A DNA stretch of 64,000 nucleotides, taken from contig QZVU01000001.1 in the NCBI GenBank assembly GCA_003602285.1, forward strand, positions 558,001 through 622,000, in the 5' to 3' direction. Shown piece after piece: positions 39,672 to 47,926 of the stretch (within the stretch, counting starts at the first letter, position 1; each line of letters starts with the position of its first letter). The translations under genes were made by a program, and so were the position numbers. This DNA is from Arthrobacter frigidicola. Lineage in GTDB: Bacteria > Actinomycetota > Actinomycetes > Actinomycetales > Micrococcaceae. The notes under the pieces are model-generated. The model was not told the origin of the DNA. It made no database searches and saw only the letters and a list, made by a program, of their open reading frames with translations.

Positions 39672-41426
39672 GTGCGCGTGAAAACTGCAGTCCCGATCAT
39701 TATTGCCGGCGTGCTGCTGATGCTGATTGGCATCGGCCAGCGCACCTTCTGGGCACCACCGGAGACGGTGACCTTCAGCGTGCCCGCCGGGGCGGAGGCC
39801 GGGCCGGTGACGGTCATCGACGCCGCAGCCCGCAACGACGAGGCCGGCGACGTCGATATCACCGTCAAGAGCGGCGGCCCGTTCACCCTTGCCGTGGGCA
39901 GGGCGGCGGACGTCGACGCGTGGGTCGGCGACGCCGCCCACCTGCGGGTCACCGGCGTCGGCGACGAGGAGCTCACGACGAAGTTCACCGAGGGCGAGGC
40001 CACCGTGCCCGATCCCCGCGGCGCGGACCTGTGGACGAGCGAGGAGACGGCGGAGGGCTCGGTGACCCATCACTGGATCAACCCGGCCGAGGGCGACTTC
40101 TCGATCCTGCTCGTCTCCGACGGAACCGCAGCGGCGCCCTCGGACATCTCCATCACGGAGCCCAACGATGCCTCGACACCGCTGGCCGTGCCCCTGATCA
40201 TCGGCGGCGCCCTGCTCGCGGTCCTGGGGATCGCACTGCTCTTCATCTCACCGCGCAGCACCGGATCCGGCCGCGGCCGCCCGACCCCTGCGCCCGAGGG
40301 TTCACGGGCCTACCTCCGGCAGCAGCGCGCCGCGGCGGACCGCGGGGTCCGTGCGCGCCGCATGGTCCACCCTGTGGCCGTGGCCGCAGCAGCACTCCTG
40401 GCCGGAACGGCCGTGGCGGGCCCCGCCGCCGCCCAGCAGGCGGTCCCGCAGCAGACAGTCAAGCAGCAGACGGTCAAGCAGCAGACCGCCAAGCAGGAGA
40501 CCAAGGCCGCCGAGGGCGGCTCCGGGAACGCAAAGCCTGGCGCCCCGGCCGTGCTCGAACCCCAGCTCGAGCGCATCCTTCAGTCCGTCGCGACCACGGT
40601 GGCCGAGGCCGACGCCGCGGCCGACTCCAAGCTGCTGCAACCCCGCGCCGGCGGTGCGGCGCTCGAGCTGCGCACCGCCGGATACGCGGTGCGCGCCAAG
40701 GACAAGAAGGCCTCGGCCGCCGCGCCGGTGGCCGGGTCACCGGTGCTCACCCGCGTCATTCCGACCGCCGGAGAGTGGCCGCGCACGGTCGTGGCCCTGA
40801 CCCAGGGCGAGGGGAACCCCGTTCCGCAGGCGCTGGTGCTGACCCAGGACAACCCGCGGACCAACTACAAACTGGTCTCGGCCATCCAGATGCTTCCGGG
40901 CACCACCTTCCCGGCCTCCGCAGCCGACGGGGCTCTCAAGGAACTGGCGCCCGATGCCGAGGAAGGGCTCGCCATGGCACCGCAGACCGCGGTGGCCGCC
41001 ATCGCCGACTTCCTGACCTCGCCGAAGGGCAAGCACAAGGGAACCTTCGAGGCGAACTCCTTTGCCGACGCCATCACCGGATTCCAGGCGGGTGTCGTCG
41101 CCGACCGGGACAACGCCGCGGCCACCATCTCCTTCCGCCACGTCGCCCAGGCGCCGAGCACCCGGGCGCTGGGCACCGAGGACGGCGGCGCCGTCGTCTT
41201 TGGATACCTCAAGCACACCTACTCGAGCGTGCCCAAGGGCAGGGGCGATTCCATCGACCTCAACGGGACGATCTACGAGACCCTCACCGGCCGGGAAAAG
41301 ACCGAAAAAGGAATTGACGTCAACTACGGTGAGGCCGTGATGATGTACGTACCACCGGCCGGCAGCAAGGACAAGATCCGCGTGATCGGTGCCGCGCAGC
41401 AGCTGCTGGCCGCCAAGCTCAAGTAG
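39672..41426 (+). CDS. Unrecognised multi-domain membrane-anchored protein
   Basis: 584 residues, function not recognised. Visible layout: N-terminal membrane helix (about 5-22, PIIIAGVLLMLIGIGQ), an extracytoplasmic beta-rich domain (about 25-170), a second helix (about 177-197), a short Arg/Gly-rich cytoplasmic stretch, then a third hydrophobic segment resembling a signal peptide (VAVAAAALLAGTAVAGPAAA). After it come QQTVK repeats (QTVKQQTVKQQTAKQ) and a roughly 300-residue C-terminal domain that should lie outside the cell. GTG at 39672 directly before the first helix. The next gene encodes a thioredoxin/TPR co-chaperone 48 bases downstream, a possible functional partner. Confidence 0.7.
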   Translation: MRVKTAVPIIIAGVLLMLIGIGQRTFWAPPETVTFSVPAGAEAGPVTVIDAAARNDEAGDVDITVKSGGPFTLAVGRAADVDAWVGDAAHLRVTGVGDEELTTKFTEGEATVPDPRGADLWTSEETAEGSVTHHWINPAEGDFSILLVSDGTAAAPSDISITEPNDASTPLAVPLIIGGALLAVLGIALLFISPRSTGSGRGRPTPAPEGSRAYLRQQRAAADRGVRARRMVHPVAVAAAALLAGTAVAGPAAAQQAVPQQTVKQQTVKQQTAKQETKAAEGGSGNAKPGAPAVLEPQLERILQSVATTVAEADAAADSKLLQPRAGGAALELRTAGYAVRAKDKKASAAAPVAGSPVLTRVIPTAGEWPRTVVALTQGEGNPVPQALVLTQDNPRTNYKLVSAIQMLPGTTFPASAADGALKELAPDAEEGLAMAPQTAVAAIADFLTSPKGKHKGTFEANSFADAITGFQAGVVADRDNAAATISFRHVAQAPSTRALGTEDGGAVVFGYLKHTYSSVPKGRGDSIDLNGTIYETLTGREKTEKGIDVNYGEAVMMYVPPAGSKDKIRVIGAAQQLLAAKLK

Positions 41427-41474
41427 ACGCCCCCGCACCCCGGTGCACGAACCCCCAATCCGAAAGGCAAGCCA

Positions 41475-42425
41475 TTGTCCACACCAGCCGGCCGCGGCAG
41501 CGTGCCGCCGTCAATGAACCTTCACGGCGCCGTCGACCTCGCCGCCGTCAAGGCCCGCGCGGAGGCGGCGGCCCGGCCGGCCGCGGACCGGCCCGCCGCC
41601 GCCAGCCCGTACATCGTCCAGGTGACCGAGCAGACGTTCCCGCAGCTCATCCAGCTCTCCGCCACGGTCCCGGTTATTGTCGACCTCGGCGCGTCCTGGA
41701 GTGAGCAGTCGGCGCAGGTCAGCGCCGTCCTCGAGGCGGCTGCCATCGACTTCGACGGCCGGTTCCTGCTGGCCAAGGCAGACCTCCAGGCCCAGCCTCA
41801 GATCGCCCAGGCGTTCCAGGCCCAGGCCGCGCCCACGGTCGTGGCCGTGGTCAAGGGCCAGCCGGTACCCATGTTCGAGGGTGCGCTGCCGACCGAGCAG
41901 ATCCGCGCCTTCATCGACGAACTGCTCAAGGTCGCCGAGGCCAACGGCGTCACCGGCACCCTCAACGACGGCGCGCAGGCGCCGGCCGCGGCGCCAGCGC
42001 CGGAACCCGAACTGCCGCCGCTGCACCAGGAGGCCTTCGACGCCATCGAGGCCGGGAACTACGCCGCCGCCGCCGCGGCCTACCGCCGAGCGCTGGCCGA
42101 ACAGCCGGCCGACGCCGACGCGAAGGCCGGGCTCGCGCAGGTCGAACTCATGCAGCGCCTCGAAGGAGCCGACGCGGCTGCGGTCCGCACCGCCGGGGCC
42201 GAGCGGCCCGACGACGTCGAGGCGCAGCTCGCCGTGGCCGACCTCGACCTGAGCGGGGGACACGTCGAGGACGCCTTCGCACGCGTCACCTCCTTCATCG
42301 CCCGCAGCGGCGGCGAGGACAAGGAAACGGCCCGGAAACGGCTCCTCGAGCTGTTCGAGATCGTCGGCCCCACCGACCCCCGCGTCACCAAGGCCCGGGC
42401 CGCCCTCGCCCGGGCGCTCTTCTAG
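41475..42425 (+). CDS. Thioredoxin-fold/TPR co-chaperone (YbbN/CnoX-like)
   Basis: A 316-residue protein. A thioredoxin-like domain (about 48-155) starts IVQVTEQTFPQLIQLS; the redox CxxC is replaced by WSEQS, so it cannot act as a disulfide reductase. A Pro/Ala linker and a tetratricopeptide region (about 180-316, ending ALARALF) follow. YbbN/CnoX proteins hold unfolded clients for chaperonins. TTG start at 41475 with GAAAGG upstream. The following OYE gene is 57 bases away. Confidence 0.85.
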   Translation: MSTPAGRGSVPPSMNLHGAVDLAAVKARAEAAARPAADRPAAASPYIVQVTEQTFPQLIQLSATVPVIVDLGASWSEQSAQVSAVLEAAAIDFDGRFLLAKADLQAQPQIAQAFQAQAAPTVVAVVKGQPVPMFEGALPTEQIRAFIDELLKVAEANGVTGTLNDGAQAPAAAPAPEPELPPLHQEAFDAIEAGNYAAAAAAYRRALAEQPADADAKAGLAQVELMQRLEGADAAAVRTAGAERPDDVEAQLAVADLDLSGGHVEDAFARVTSFIARSGGEDKETARKRLLELFEIVGPTDPRVTKARAALARALF

Positions 42426-42482
42426 GCCGCCCCTTACCGGTCAGCAACAGACCGTACCGCACCACCACTTCGTTAGGACTCC

Positions 42483-43598
42483 ATGACCTCCGGCACCACC
42501 ACTCCCGGCCTGTTCGACCCGATCACCCTGCGCTCGCTGACAGTGCCCCACCGGGGGTGGGTGGCAGCGATGTGCCAGTACTCCTGCGATCCGGTCGGCG
42601 CACCGGGAGTGCCGACGGATTGGCACCTGGTGCACCTCGGCCAGTTCGCGACCGGCGGTGCGGCGATGATCATCACCGAGGCCGCCGCGGTCAGCCCCGA
42701 GGGACGGATCAGCCCGCGCGATGCCGGCATCTACAACGCCGAGCAGGTCGCCGCCTGGCGCCGCATCACCGACTTCATCCACACCCAGGGGACGCCCGGC
42801 ACGCTCACCGGGATCCAGCTGGCCCATGCCGGGCGGAAGGCCTCGACCTACTGGCCCTTCAGCAGGCTTCACGGGTCGGTGCCCGAGGCAGAGGGCGGCT
42901 GGGAGACACTCGGCCCCACCGATGAGGCCTTCGACGGCTACGCCGCCCCGCGGGCGATGACCGAGGAGGACATCCTCGCGGTGATCCGCGACTTCGGCCA
43001 GGGTGCCCGCCGTGCCGTTGAGGCCGGCTTCGACACCGTGGAAATCCACGGCGCCCACGGCTACCTGCTGCACCAGTTCCTGACCCCGCTGGTCAACACC
43101 CGCACCGACGGCTGGGGAGGCTCCGAAGAGGCCCGGTTCCGCCTCACGCTGGAGGTCATCGACGAGGTCCGCAGGAACATCCCGGCCGAGATGCCGCTGC
43201 TCCTCCGCATCTCCGCGTCCGACTGGGTCGAGGGGGGCCTTGACGGTGCCGCATCGGCGCGGCTCGCCGCCAAGGCGGCCGAGCACGGGGTCGACTTCGT
43301 CGATGTCTCCTCCGGCGGAGCGGTGGCGCATGTGCGGATCCCCGTCGATCCGGGCTACCAGGTGGAGTTCGCCGAGACGGTGCGGGCGGCAGGGCTTCCC
43401 ACCGGCGCCGTCGGACTGATCGACGACCCGGAGCAGGCGGAGGGCATCATCCGCGAGGGGAAGGCCGACGTCGTCCTGATCGCCCGGGCCGCCCTGCGCG
43501 ACCCCCACTGGTGGCTCCGGGCGGCGCACGTCCTGGAGCGCGAGCTCGCCCCGGTGCCGCAGTACCAGCGGGCCGGATCGTTCGGCCGGACCAGGTAA
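42483..43598 (+). CDS. NADH:flavin oxidoreductase, old-yellow-enzyme family (YqjM-like)
   Basis: FMN-dependent ene-reductase of 371 residues, TIM barrel. Motifs: MCQYSC (YqjM-type Cys near the flavin), QLAHAGRKAS, and the substrate pair in IHGAHGYLLHQFLTPLVN. The N-terminal strand reads HRGWVAAMCQYS rather than the usual NRxVVSPMCQYS. NAD(P)H-dependent reduction of electrophilic alkenes is expected; natural substrate unknown. ATG with AGGACT just upstream. Confidence 0.9.
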   Translation: MTSGTTTPGLFDPITLRSLTVPHRGWVAAMCQYSCDPVGAPGVPTDWHLVHLGQFATGGAAMIITEAAAVSPEGRISPRDAGIYNAEQVAAWRRITDFIHTQGTPGTLTGIQLAHAGRKASTYWPFSRLHGSVPEAEGGWETLGPTDEAFDGYAAPRAMTEEDILAVIRDFGQGARRAVEAGFDTVEIHGAHGYLLHQFLTPLVNTRTDGWGGSEEARFRLTLEVIDEVRRNIPAEMPLLLRISASDWVEGGLDGAASARLAAKAAEHGVDFVDVSSGGAVAHVRIPVDPGYQVEFAETVRAAGLPTGAVGLIDDPEQAEGIIREGKADVVLIARAALRDPHWWLRAAHVLERELAPVPQYQRAGSFGRTR

Positions 43599-43616
43599 CC
43601 GGCAGGAGGCCGGCGG

Positions 43617-43622
43617 TAGACT
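43617..43622 (+). promoter_or_regulatory. -10 element of DUF3039 gene (leaderless)
   Basis: TAGACT, six bases, ATG at 43629. The flanks closely match those of rph (TAGACTGG.TCCATGA). Confidence 0.55.
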
Positions 43623-43628
43623 GGTTCC

Positions 43629-43928
43629 ATGACGATGCCCGCAGACCCCTTTGCCAACGACCCCCTGGACAGCCCCGGCGCCGGCTCGACCGCCACCCTT
43701 GAGCGGGAGGAACAGCGCCAGGAGGTGGAGCCGGGCGACAGTGAGCGCTTCGCGCACTACGTGCGCAAGGAAAAGATCATGGAGTCGGCACTCACCGGAG
43801 AGCCCGTCATCGCCCTATGCGGCAAGGTCTGGACGCCGGGCCGCGACCCGGAGAAGTTCCCGGTCTGCCCCGAGTGCAAGGAAATCTACAACGGCCTGCG
43901 CCCCGGCAAGGACGACACGCCGAAGTAG
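43629..43928 (+). CDS. DUF3039 zinc-ribbon protein
   Basis: A 99-residue acidic protein. The C-terminal half carries ALCGKVWTPG and CPECKEIYNG, a single C-x(n)-CxxC zinc ribbon. The core FAHYVRKEKIMESALTGEPVIALCG fits the actinobacterial DUF3039 family. No known function. It precedes an MFS gene and an SF2 helicase; a DNA/RNA-related role is possible but unproven. Confidence 0.85.
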   Translation: MTMPADPFANDPLDSPGAGSTATLEREEQRQEVEPGDSERFAHYVRKEKIMESALTGEPVIALCGKVWTPGRDPEKFPVCPECKEIYNGLRPGKDDTPK

Positions 43929-44000
43929 GCCTCCGGGCCGGTGTCCGGCCCCACCGCCTCCTGCGCCGCGCGGGAGGGAAGCAACGACGCGTAAGGTGCC

Positions 44001-45452
44001 ATGACGGATACCCCCGCGCCCGAATCCGCAATGGCGGCACGCCTGCGCCCGCTGACCTTCGGGCTGATCGCAATCATCACCTGTGCGGCCTTCGAGGCCA
44101 TGGCCGTGGCCACCGCCATGCCCGCGGTGGCGGACGAGCTCGACGGCGAGGCCAGCTACGGGCTCGCCTTCTCGATGTACCTCACCGCCTCCCTGCTGGG
44201 CACGGTCCTGGCGGGATCCTGGACGGACCGGCGGGGGCCCCGCCCGGCGCTGAGGGTCGGCATGGCCCTGATGATCGCCGGCCTGCTCCTGTCCGGGGCC
44301 GCACCGGAGTTCTGGGTGGTGACGGCGGGACGTGCGGTCTCAGGGCTCGGCGGCGGCTTCCTGATCGTCGCCGTGTACGTGGTGATCGGCCGGGCCTTCC
44401 CTGCCGGCGCGCAGCCCGTGGTCTTCGGCTGGCTCTCGGCCGCCTGGGTGGTGCCCTCGCTGGTGGGGCCCTTCGTGGCGGGAGTGGTGGCCGAGGAACT
44501 GCACTGGCGGTGGGTGTTCCTCGGGGTGGCCCCGCTGGTCGCGGCGGCCGGACTGGTCGTAGCTCCCCGGATCCGCTCGCTCGGCCCTCCGGCGGACCCC
44601 GGCACCGGCGGAACCGGCGGCGCCGGCTGGCGCCGCGCCCTGCGGGGCCTTGGGTTGTCGGGCGGAGTGTTCGCCGTGCAGTGGGCCGTCATCCGGCTGG
44701 CGGCCGACGGCAACAGCGCCGCCGCGACGGGCCTGCTTGCCGCCTTAGCCGCCGTCGGGCTCGCGGCGGTGTTCATCACCCTCCCGGGGCTGCTGCCGCG
44801 CGGCACCCTACGTTTCGGCCGGGGCCTGCCGAGCATCATCGGCACCCGCGGCCTCGTGAACGTCGCCTTCTTCGGCGCCGAGGCGTTCATCCCCCTGATG
44901 CTCGTCAGCGCCCGCGGCGTCGACGCTTCCACCGCCGGCCTGGCCCTGAGCGCCGGGGCGCTCGGCTGGAGCGCCGGGGCCGTCCTGCAGACCCGCGTCC
45001 GGTTCCGCCGCCAGTGGCTGCTGGTGGCCGGCTCGACCCTGCTCTCGCTCACCCTGGGCGGCTTCGCCCTCGCCTCGGGCGCCCAGGCGCCGCTGCCGGT
45101 CCTGATCCTCATCTGGGCTTTCGCCGGCATGGCCATGGGGATGACCCTTTCGAGCACCTCGGTCCTCGTCCTGTCGCTCTCGCCCAAGGCCGAGCAGGGG
45201 CGCAATTCGGCGTCGCTGCAGATCGCCGACCAGCTCGGCGGGGTGGCCGGGACGGCCGGGGCCGGCACCCTCTTCGCCCTGCTGCGCGATCCCGCGGCGC
45301 CGGGGCGCGTCGAGGTGTTTGTTGCGATCTGGCTGGCTCTGTGCCTGTTCGCGGCAGCAGGTATAGTTTCCGGTCTGAGAGGGGCACAGGCACCCAAGGC
45401 CGGCCCCACGAAGGACACCAAGAAGTCTATGGAAGGTACTGTCCCGGCGTGA
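44001..45452 (+). CDS. MFS transporter
   Basis: A 483-residue secondary transporter with about 12-14 helices. The loop 2-3 motif A reads GSWTDRRGPRPALRVG, and a drug/H+ antiporter-like motif occurs near PSLVGPFVAG. Likely a drug or metabolite exporter driven by the proton gradient. It is translationally coupled (GTGA) to the helicase gene. Substrate cannot be deduced. The start ATG has no strong Shine-Dalgarno site; an in-frame ATG at residue 11 is an alternative. Confidence 0.85.
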   Translation: MTDTPAPESAMAARLRPLTFGLIAIITCAAFEAMAVATAMPAVADELDGEASYGLAFSMYLTASLLGTVLAGSWTDRRGPRPALRVGMALMIAGLLLSGAAPEFWVVTAGRAVSGLGGGFLIVAVYVVIGRAFPAGAQPVVFGWLSAAWVVPSLVGPFVAGVVAEELHWRWVFLGVAPLVAAAGLVVAPRIRSLGPPADPGTGGTGGAGWRRALRGLGLSGGVFAVQWAVIRLAADGNSAAATGLLAALAAVGLAAVFITLPGLLPRGTLRFGRGLPSIIGTRGLVNVAFFGAEAFIPLMLVSARGVDASTAGLALSAGALGWSAGAVLQTRVRFRRQWLLVAGSTLLSLTLGGFALASGAQAPLPVLILIWAFAGMAMGMTLSSTSVLVLSLSPKAEQGRNSASLQIADQLGGVAGTAGAGTLFALLRDPAAPGRVEVFVAIWLALCLFAAAGIVSGLRGAQAPKAGPTKDTKKSMEGTVPA

Positions 45453-47230
45453 GTAGTGACACCCTGTTCGGGGCCGGCCCAGCCCTGCCGCCCGCCTACC
45501 CGGAGCGAGCGGCGTGGGGCACGGCACCCAAGCTCCGGCAGTGGCAGAGCGAGGCCCTGGAGAAGTACTTCGCCAACTCGCCCCAGGATTTCCTCGCAGT
45601 GGCAACCCCCGGCGCGGGAAAGACGACGTTCGCCCTGCGGGTCGCCACCGAGCTCGTCGAGCGGGGCATCGTGAACCGGGTCACCGTGGTGGCGCCAACC
45701 GACCACCTCAAGCGCCAGTGGGCCGACGCCGCCGCGCGGGTGGGCCTGGCCATCGACCCGAACTTCAAGAACGCGGACGGCCGCCACGGCAACGGCTTCA
45801 TCGGCGTCGCCGTCACCTACGCGCAGGTGGCCAGCAAGCCGATGCTGCACCGGGCCAAGACCGAAGCCGCGAAGACCCTGGTGATCCTCGATGAAATCCA
45901 CCACGGCGGCGACGCCCTGTCCTGGGGCGACGGGATCCGTGAGGCCTTCGAGCCGGCCACCCGCCGGCTCGCCCTGACCGGAACGCCCTTCCGCTCCGAC
46001 ACCGCGGCGATTCCGTTCGTCGAGTACGTCGAGGACGGCGACGGCGTCCGCCGCTCGCGCTCCGACTACACCTACGGGTACGGCCAGGCGCTGCGCGACC
46101 ACGTGGTGCGCCCGGTGATCTTCATGGCCTACTCGGGCCAGATGCGCTGGCGCACCAGCACCGGCGACGAGATGGCGGCGTCCCTCGGCGAGGCGGCCGT
46201 CACCAAGGACATCACCGCCCAGGCCTGGCGCACCGCGCTGAACCCGGCGGGGGAGTGGATTCCCGCGGTGCTGGCGGCGGCCGACAAGCGCCTCACCGAG
46301 GTGCGGCGGACGGTGCCCGACGCCGGCGGCCTCGTCATCGCCACCGACCACGACGACGCCCGCGCCTACGCGGGCCGGCTGAAGAAGATCACGGGGGAAT
46401 CCCCGACGGTCATCCTCTCCGACGATGTGAAGGCCTCCTCGAAGATCGAGGAGTTCTCCGCCGACACCACGCGCTGGATGGTCGCCGTCCGCATGGTCTC
46501 CGAGGGCGTCGACGTGCCGCGCCTTGCGGTCGGGGTCTACGCCACCTCCACCGCGACCCCGCTCTTCTTCGCCCAGGCCGTCGGCCGGTACGTGCGTGCA
46601 CGGCGCCGCGGGGAAACGGCGTCGATCTTCCTGCCCTCGGTCCCGAACCTGATGGCCCTGGCCAACCAGCTCGAGGCCGAGCGCGACCACGCCCTGGACC
46701 GCCCCTCGACGGGGGAGGAGGACGGCTTCGCCCTTGAGGAGGGCCTGATGGAGGCGGCGAACCGCGAGGAGAAGGCCTCCGATTCGCTCACCAAGCAGAA
46801 GTTCGAGGCCCTCGAGTCCCAGGCCTCCTTCGACCGGGTGCTCTTCGACGGCGGCGAGTTCGGCACCGGCGGCGAGATGGGCAGCGAGGAGGAGTTCGAC
46901 TTCCTGGGCATCCCGGGGCTCCTCGACGCCGACCAGGTGGGGCAGCTGCTCCGCCAGCGCCAGCAGGAGCAGCAGTCGCGGCGGCGCGGACGCACCCCCG
47001 AACCCGCACCGGCCGACCCCGCGGTGCCCGACCACCGGCAGCTGACGGAACTGCGCGGGCAGCTCGCCAAGAACGTGTCGGCCTGGTCGGCGCGGACCGG
47101 CACCCCCCACGGCGTGGTGCACACCGAACTGCGCAAGGCCTGCGGCGGCCCGGCGGTGGCCCAGGCCAACGAGGAGCAGCTGCAGCGCCGGCTGAAGAAG
47201 CTCCAGGACTGGTTCATCGGGCGGAAGTAG
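45449..47230 (+). CDS. DEAD/DEAH-box superfamily II helicase (XPB/Res III-like)
   Basis: A 593-residue SF2 helicase: Q-like start LRQWQSEALEKYF, Walker A ATPGAGKTTF, motif II DEIHHG, motif III LTGTPFRSD, and C-terminal RecA motifs VRMVSEGVDVPRLAVGVYAT and QAVGRYVRAR. The C-terminal 130 residues are acidic then basic (RQRQQEQQSRRRGRTPEP), probably a nucleic-acid-binding tail. GTG at 45449 overlaps the MFS stop; the frame stays open far upstream but that part is antisense-like to real genes. Similar helicases are widespread in actinobacteria without a settled role. Confidence 0.9.
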   Translation: MSSDTLFGAGPALPPAYPERAAWGTAPKLRQWQSEALEKYFANSPQDFLAVATPGAGKTTFALRVATELVERGIVNRVTVVAPTDHLKRQWADAAARVGLAIDPNFKNADGRHGNGFIGVAVTYAQVASKPMLHRAKTEAAKTLVILDEIHHGGDALSWGDGIREAFEPATRRLALTGTPFRSDTAAIPFVEYVEDGDGVRRSRSDYTYGYGQALRDHVVRPVIFMAYSGQMRWRTSTGDEMAASLGEAAVTKDITAQAWRTALNPAGEWIPAVLAAADKRLTEVRRTVPDAGGLVIATDHDDARAYAGRLKKITGESPTVILSDDVKASSKIEEFSADTTRWMVAVRMVSEGVDVPRLAVGVYATSTATPLFFAQAVGRYVRARRRGETASIFLPSVPNLMALANQLEAERDHALDRPSTGEEDGFALEEGLMEAANREEKASDSLTKQKFEALESQASFDRVLFDGGEFGTGGEMGSEEEFDFLGIPGLLDADQVGQLLRQRQQEQQSRRRGRTPEPAPADPAVPDHRQLTELRGQLAKNVSAWSARTGTPHGVVHTELRKACGGPAVAQANEEQLQRRLKKLQDWFIGRK

Positions 47231-47243
47231 TTCCGCCCCCGCC

Positions 47244-47296
47244 TGCTCCGGCACCCCGGTCGAGGGCGCCGGAGCACGGTCAAGGGCGCCGGAGCA
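47244..47296. terminator. Terminator/repeat between helicase and pncA
   Basis: TGCTCCGGC (47244-47252) can pair with GCCGGAGCA at 47268-47276 or at 47288-47296. The latter two lie in a 20-bp direct repeat (GGTC-A/G-AGGGCGCCGGAGCA). It sits between convergent genes and could stop both; no T tract. Confidence 0.5.
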
Positions 47297-47302
47297 GTGT
47301 GC

Positions 47303-47926
47303 TCAGTGCTGGACCTCGACCCCCGCCGCTTCGAGTTCCTCGAAGGTGTCGTCAAGTTTCTCGGCGTGGACGGCCCGCGTCAGGTCCGTCAGCACCGACA
47401 CCGAGTAGCCGGCGGCCACGGCGTCGAGGGCGGTTGCCCGCACGCAGTAGTCGGCGGCGAGACCGGCAACCACCACCTCGTCGACGTCCCGGTCGCGCAG
47501 CCAGTCGTCGAGGCTCAGCGGCGCCTCATCGGGTTCGGTCAGCGCCGCCCCCAGCTTGCGCTCCCCGGTGGGCACCTCGTCCTCGGGGGCCAGGACGCCC
47601 TCGAAGCCCGAGTAGGCCGCCTCGAACTGGCCCTTGCGGAACACCGCGTCGACGTTCTCGGTGTCGAGGTCGGGATGGAAGTCCGCCCCGCGGGTGTCGG
47701 CCACGCAGTGGACGGGCCAGGAGTCGATGAAGTCGGGGGTCTCGGAAAAATGGGGGCCCGGATCGATGTGCCAGTCCTGGGTCGCGACGACGTAGTCGTA
47801 GTCGGCGGCGCGGGCATCGGCGTGGTCGCTGATGGCGGCCGCCACCTCGGCGCCGCCCTGCACCGCGAGGGAGCCCCCCTCGCAGAAATCGTTCTGGACG
47901 TCGATGATGATCAGTGCGCGCGTCAT
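47303..47926 (-). CDS. pncA: Nicotinamidase
   Basis: Hydrolyses nicotinamide to nicotinate for NAD salvage. 207 residues with the catalytic triad D9 (IIDVQNDF), K98 (FRKGQ) and C161 (AADYCVRATALDA). Metal ligands are probably D51, H53, H59 and H73. Start overlaps the pncB stop (ATGA), so the two enzymes are made together and hand nicotinate from one to the other. The same family activates pyrazinamide in mycobacteria. Confidence 0.96.
   Translation of the reverse strand: MTRALIIIDVQNDFCEGGSLAVQGGAEVAAAISDHADARAADYDYVVATQDWHIDPGPHFSETPDFIDSWPVHCVADTRGADFHPDLDTENVDAVFRKGQFEAAYSGFEGVLAPEDEVPTGERKLGAALTEPDEAPLSLDDWLRDRDVDEVVVAGLAADYCVRATALDAVAAGYSVSVLTDLTRAVHAEKLDDTFEELEAAGVEVQH

Noticed and set aside
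43817-45448. Helicase extended upstream to about 1,137 residues
   Set aside because: The extra part is out of frame with the MFS gene and reads as Arg-rich low-complexity sequence; the GTG at 45449 coupled to the MFS stop is the better start.
44156-47254. A minus-strand frame of about 1,030 codons opposite the MFS and helicase genes
   Set aside because: The sense strand has clear MFS and SF2 helicase motifs; the antisense product shows none.
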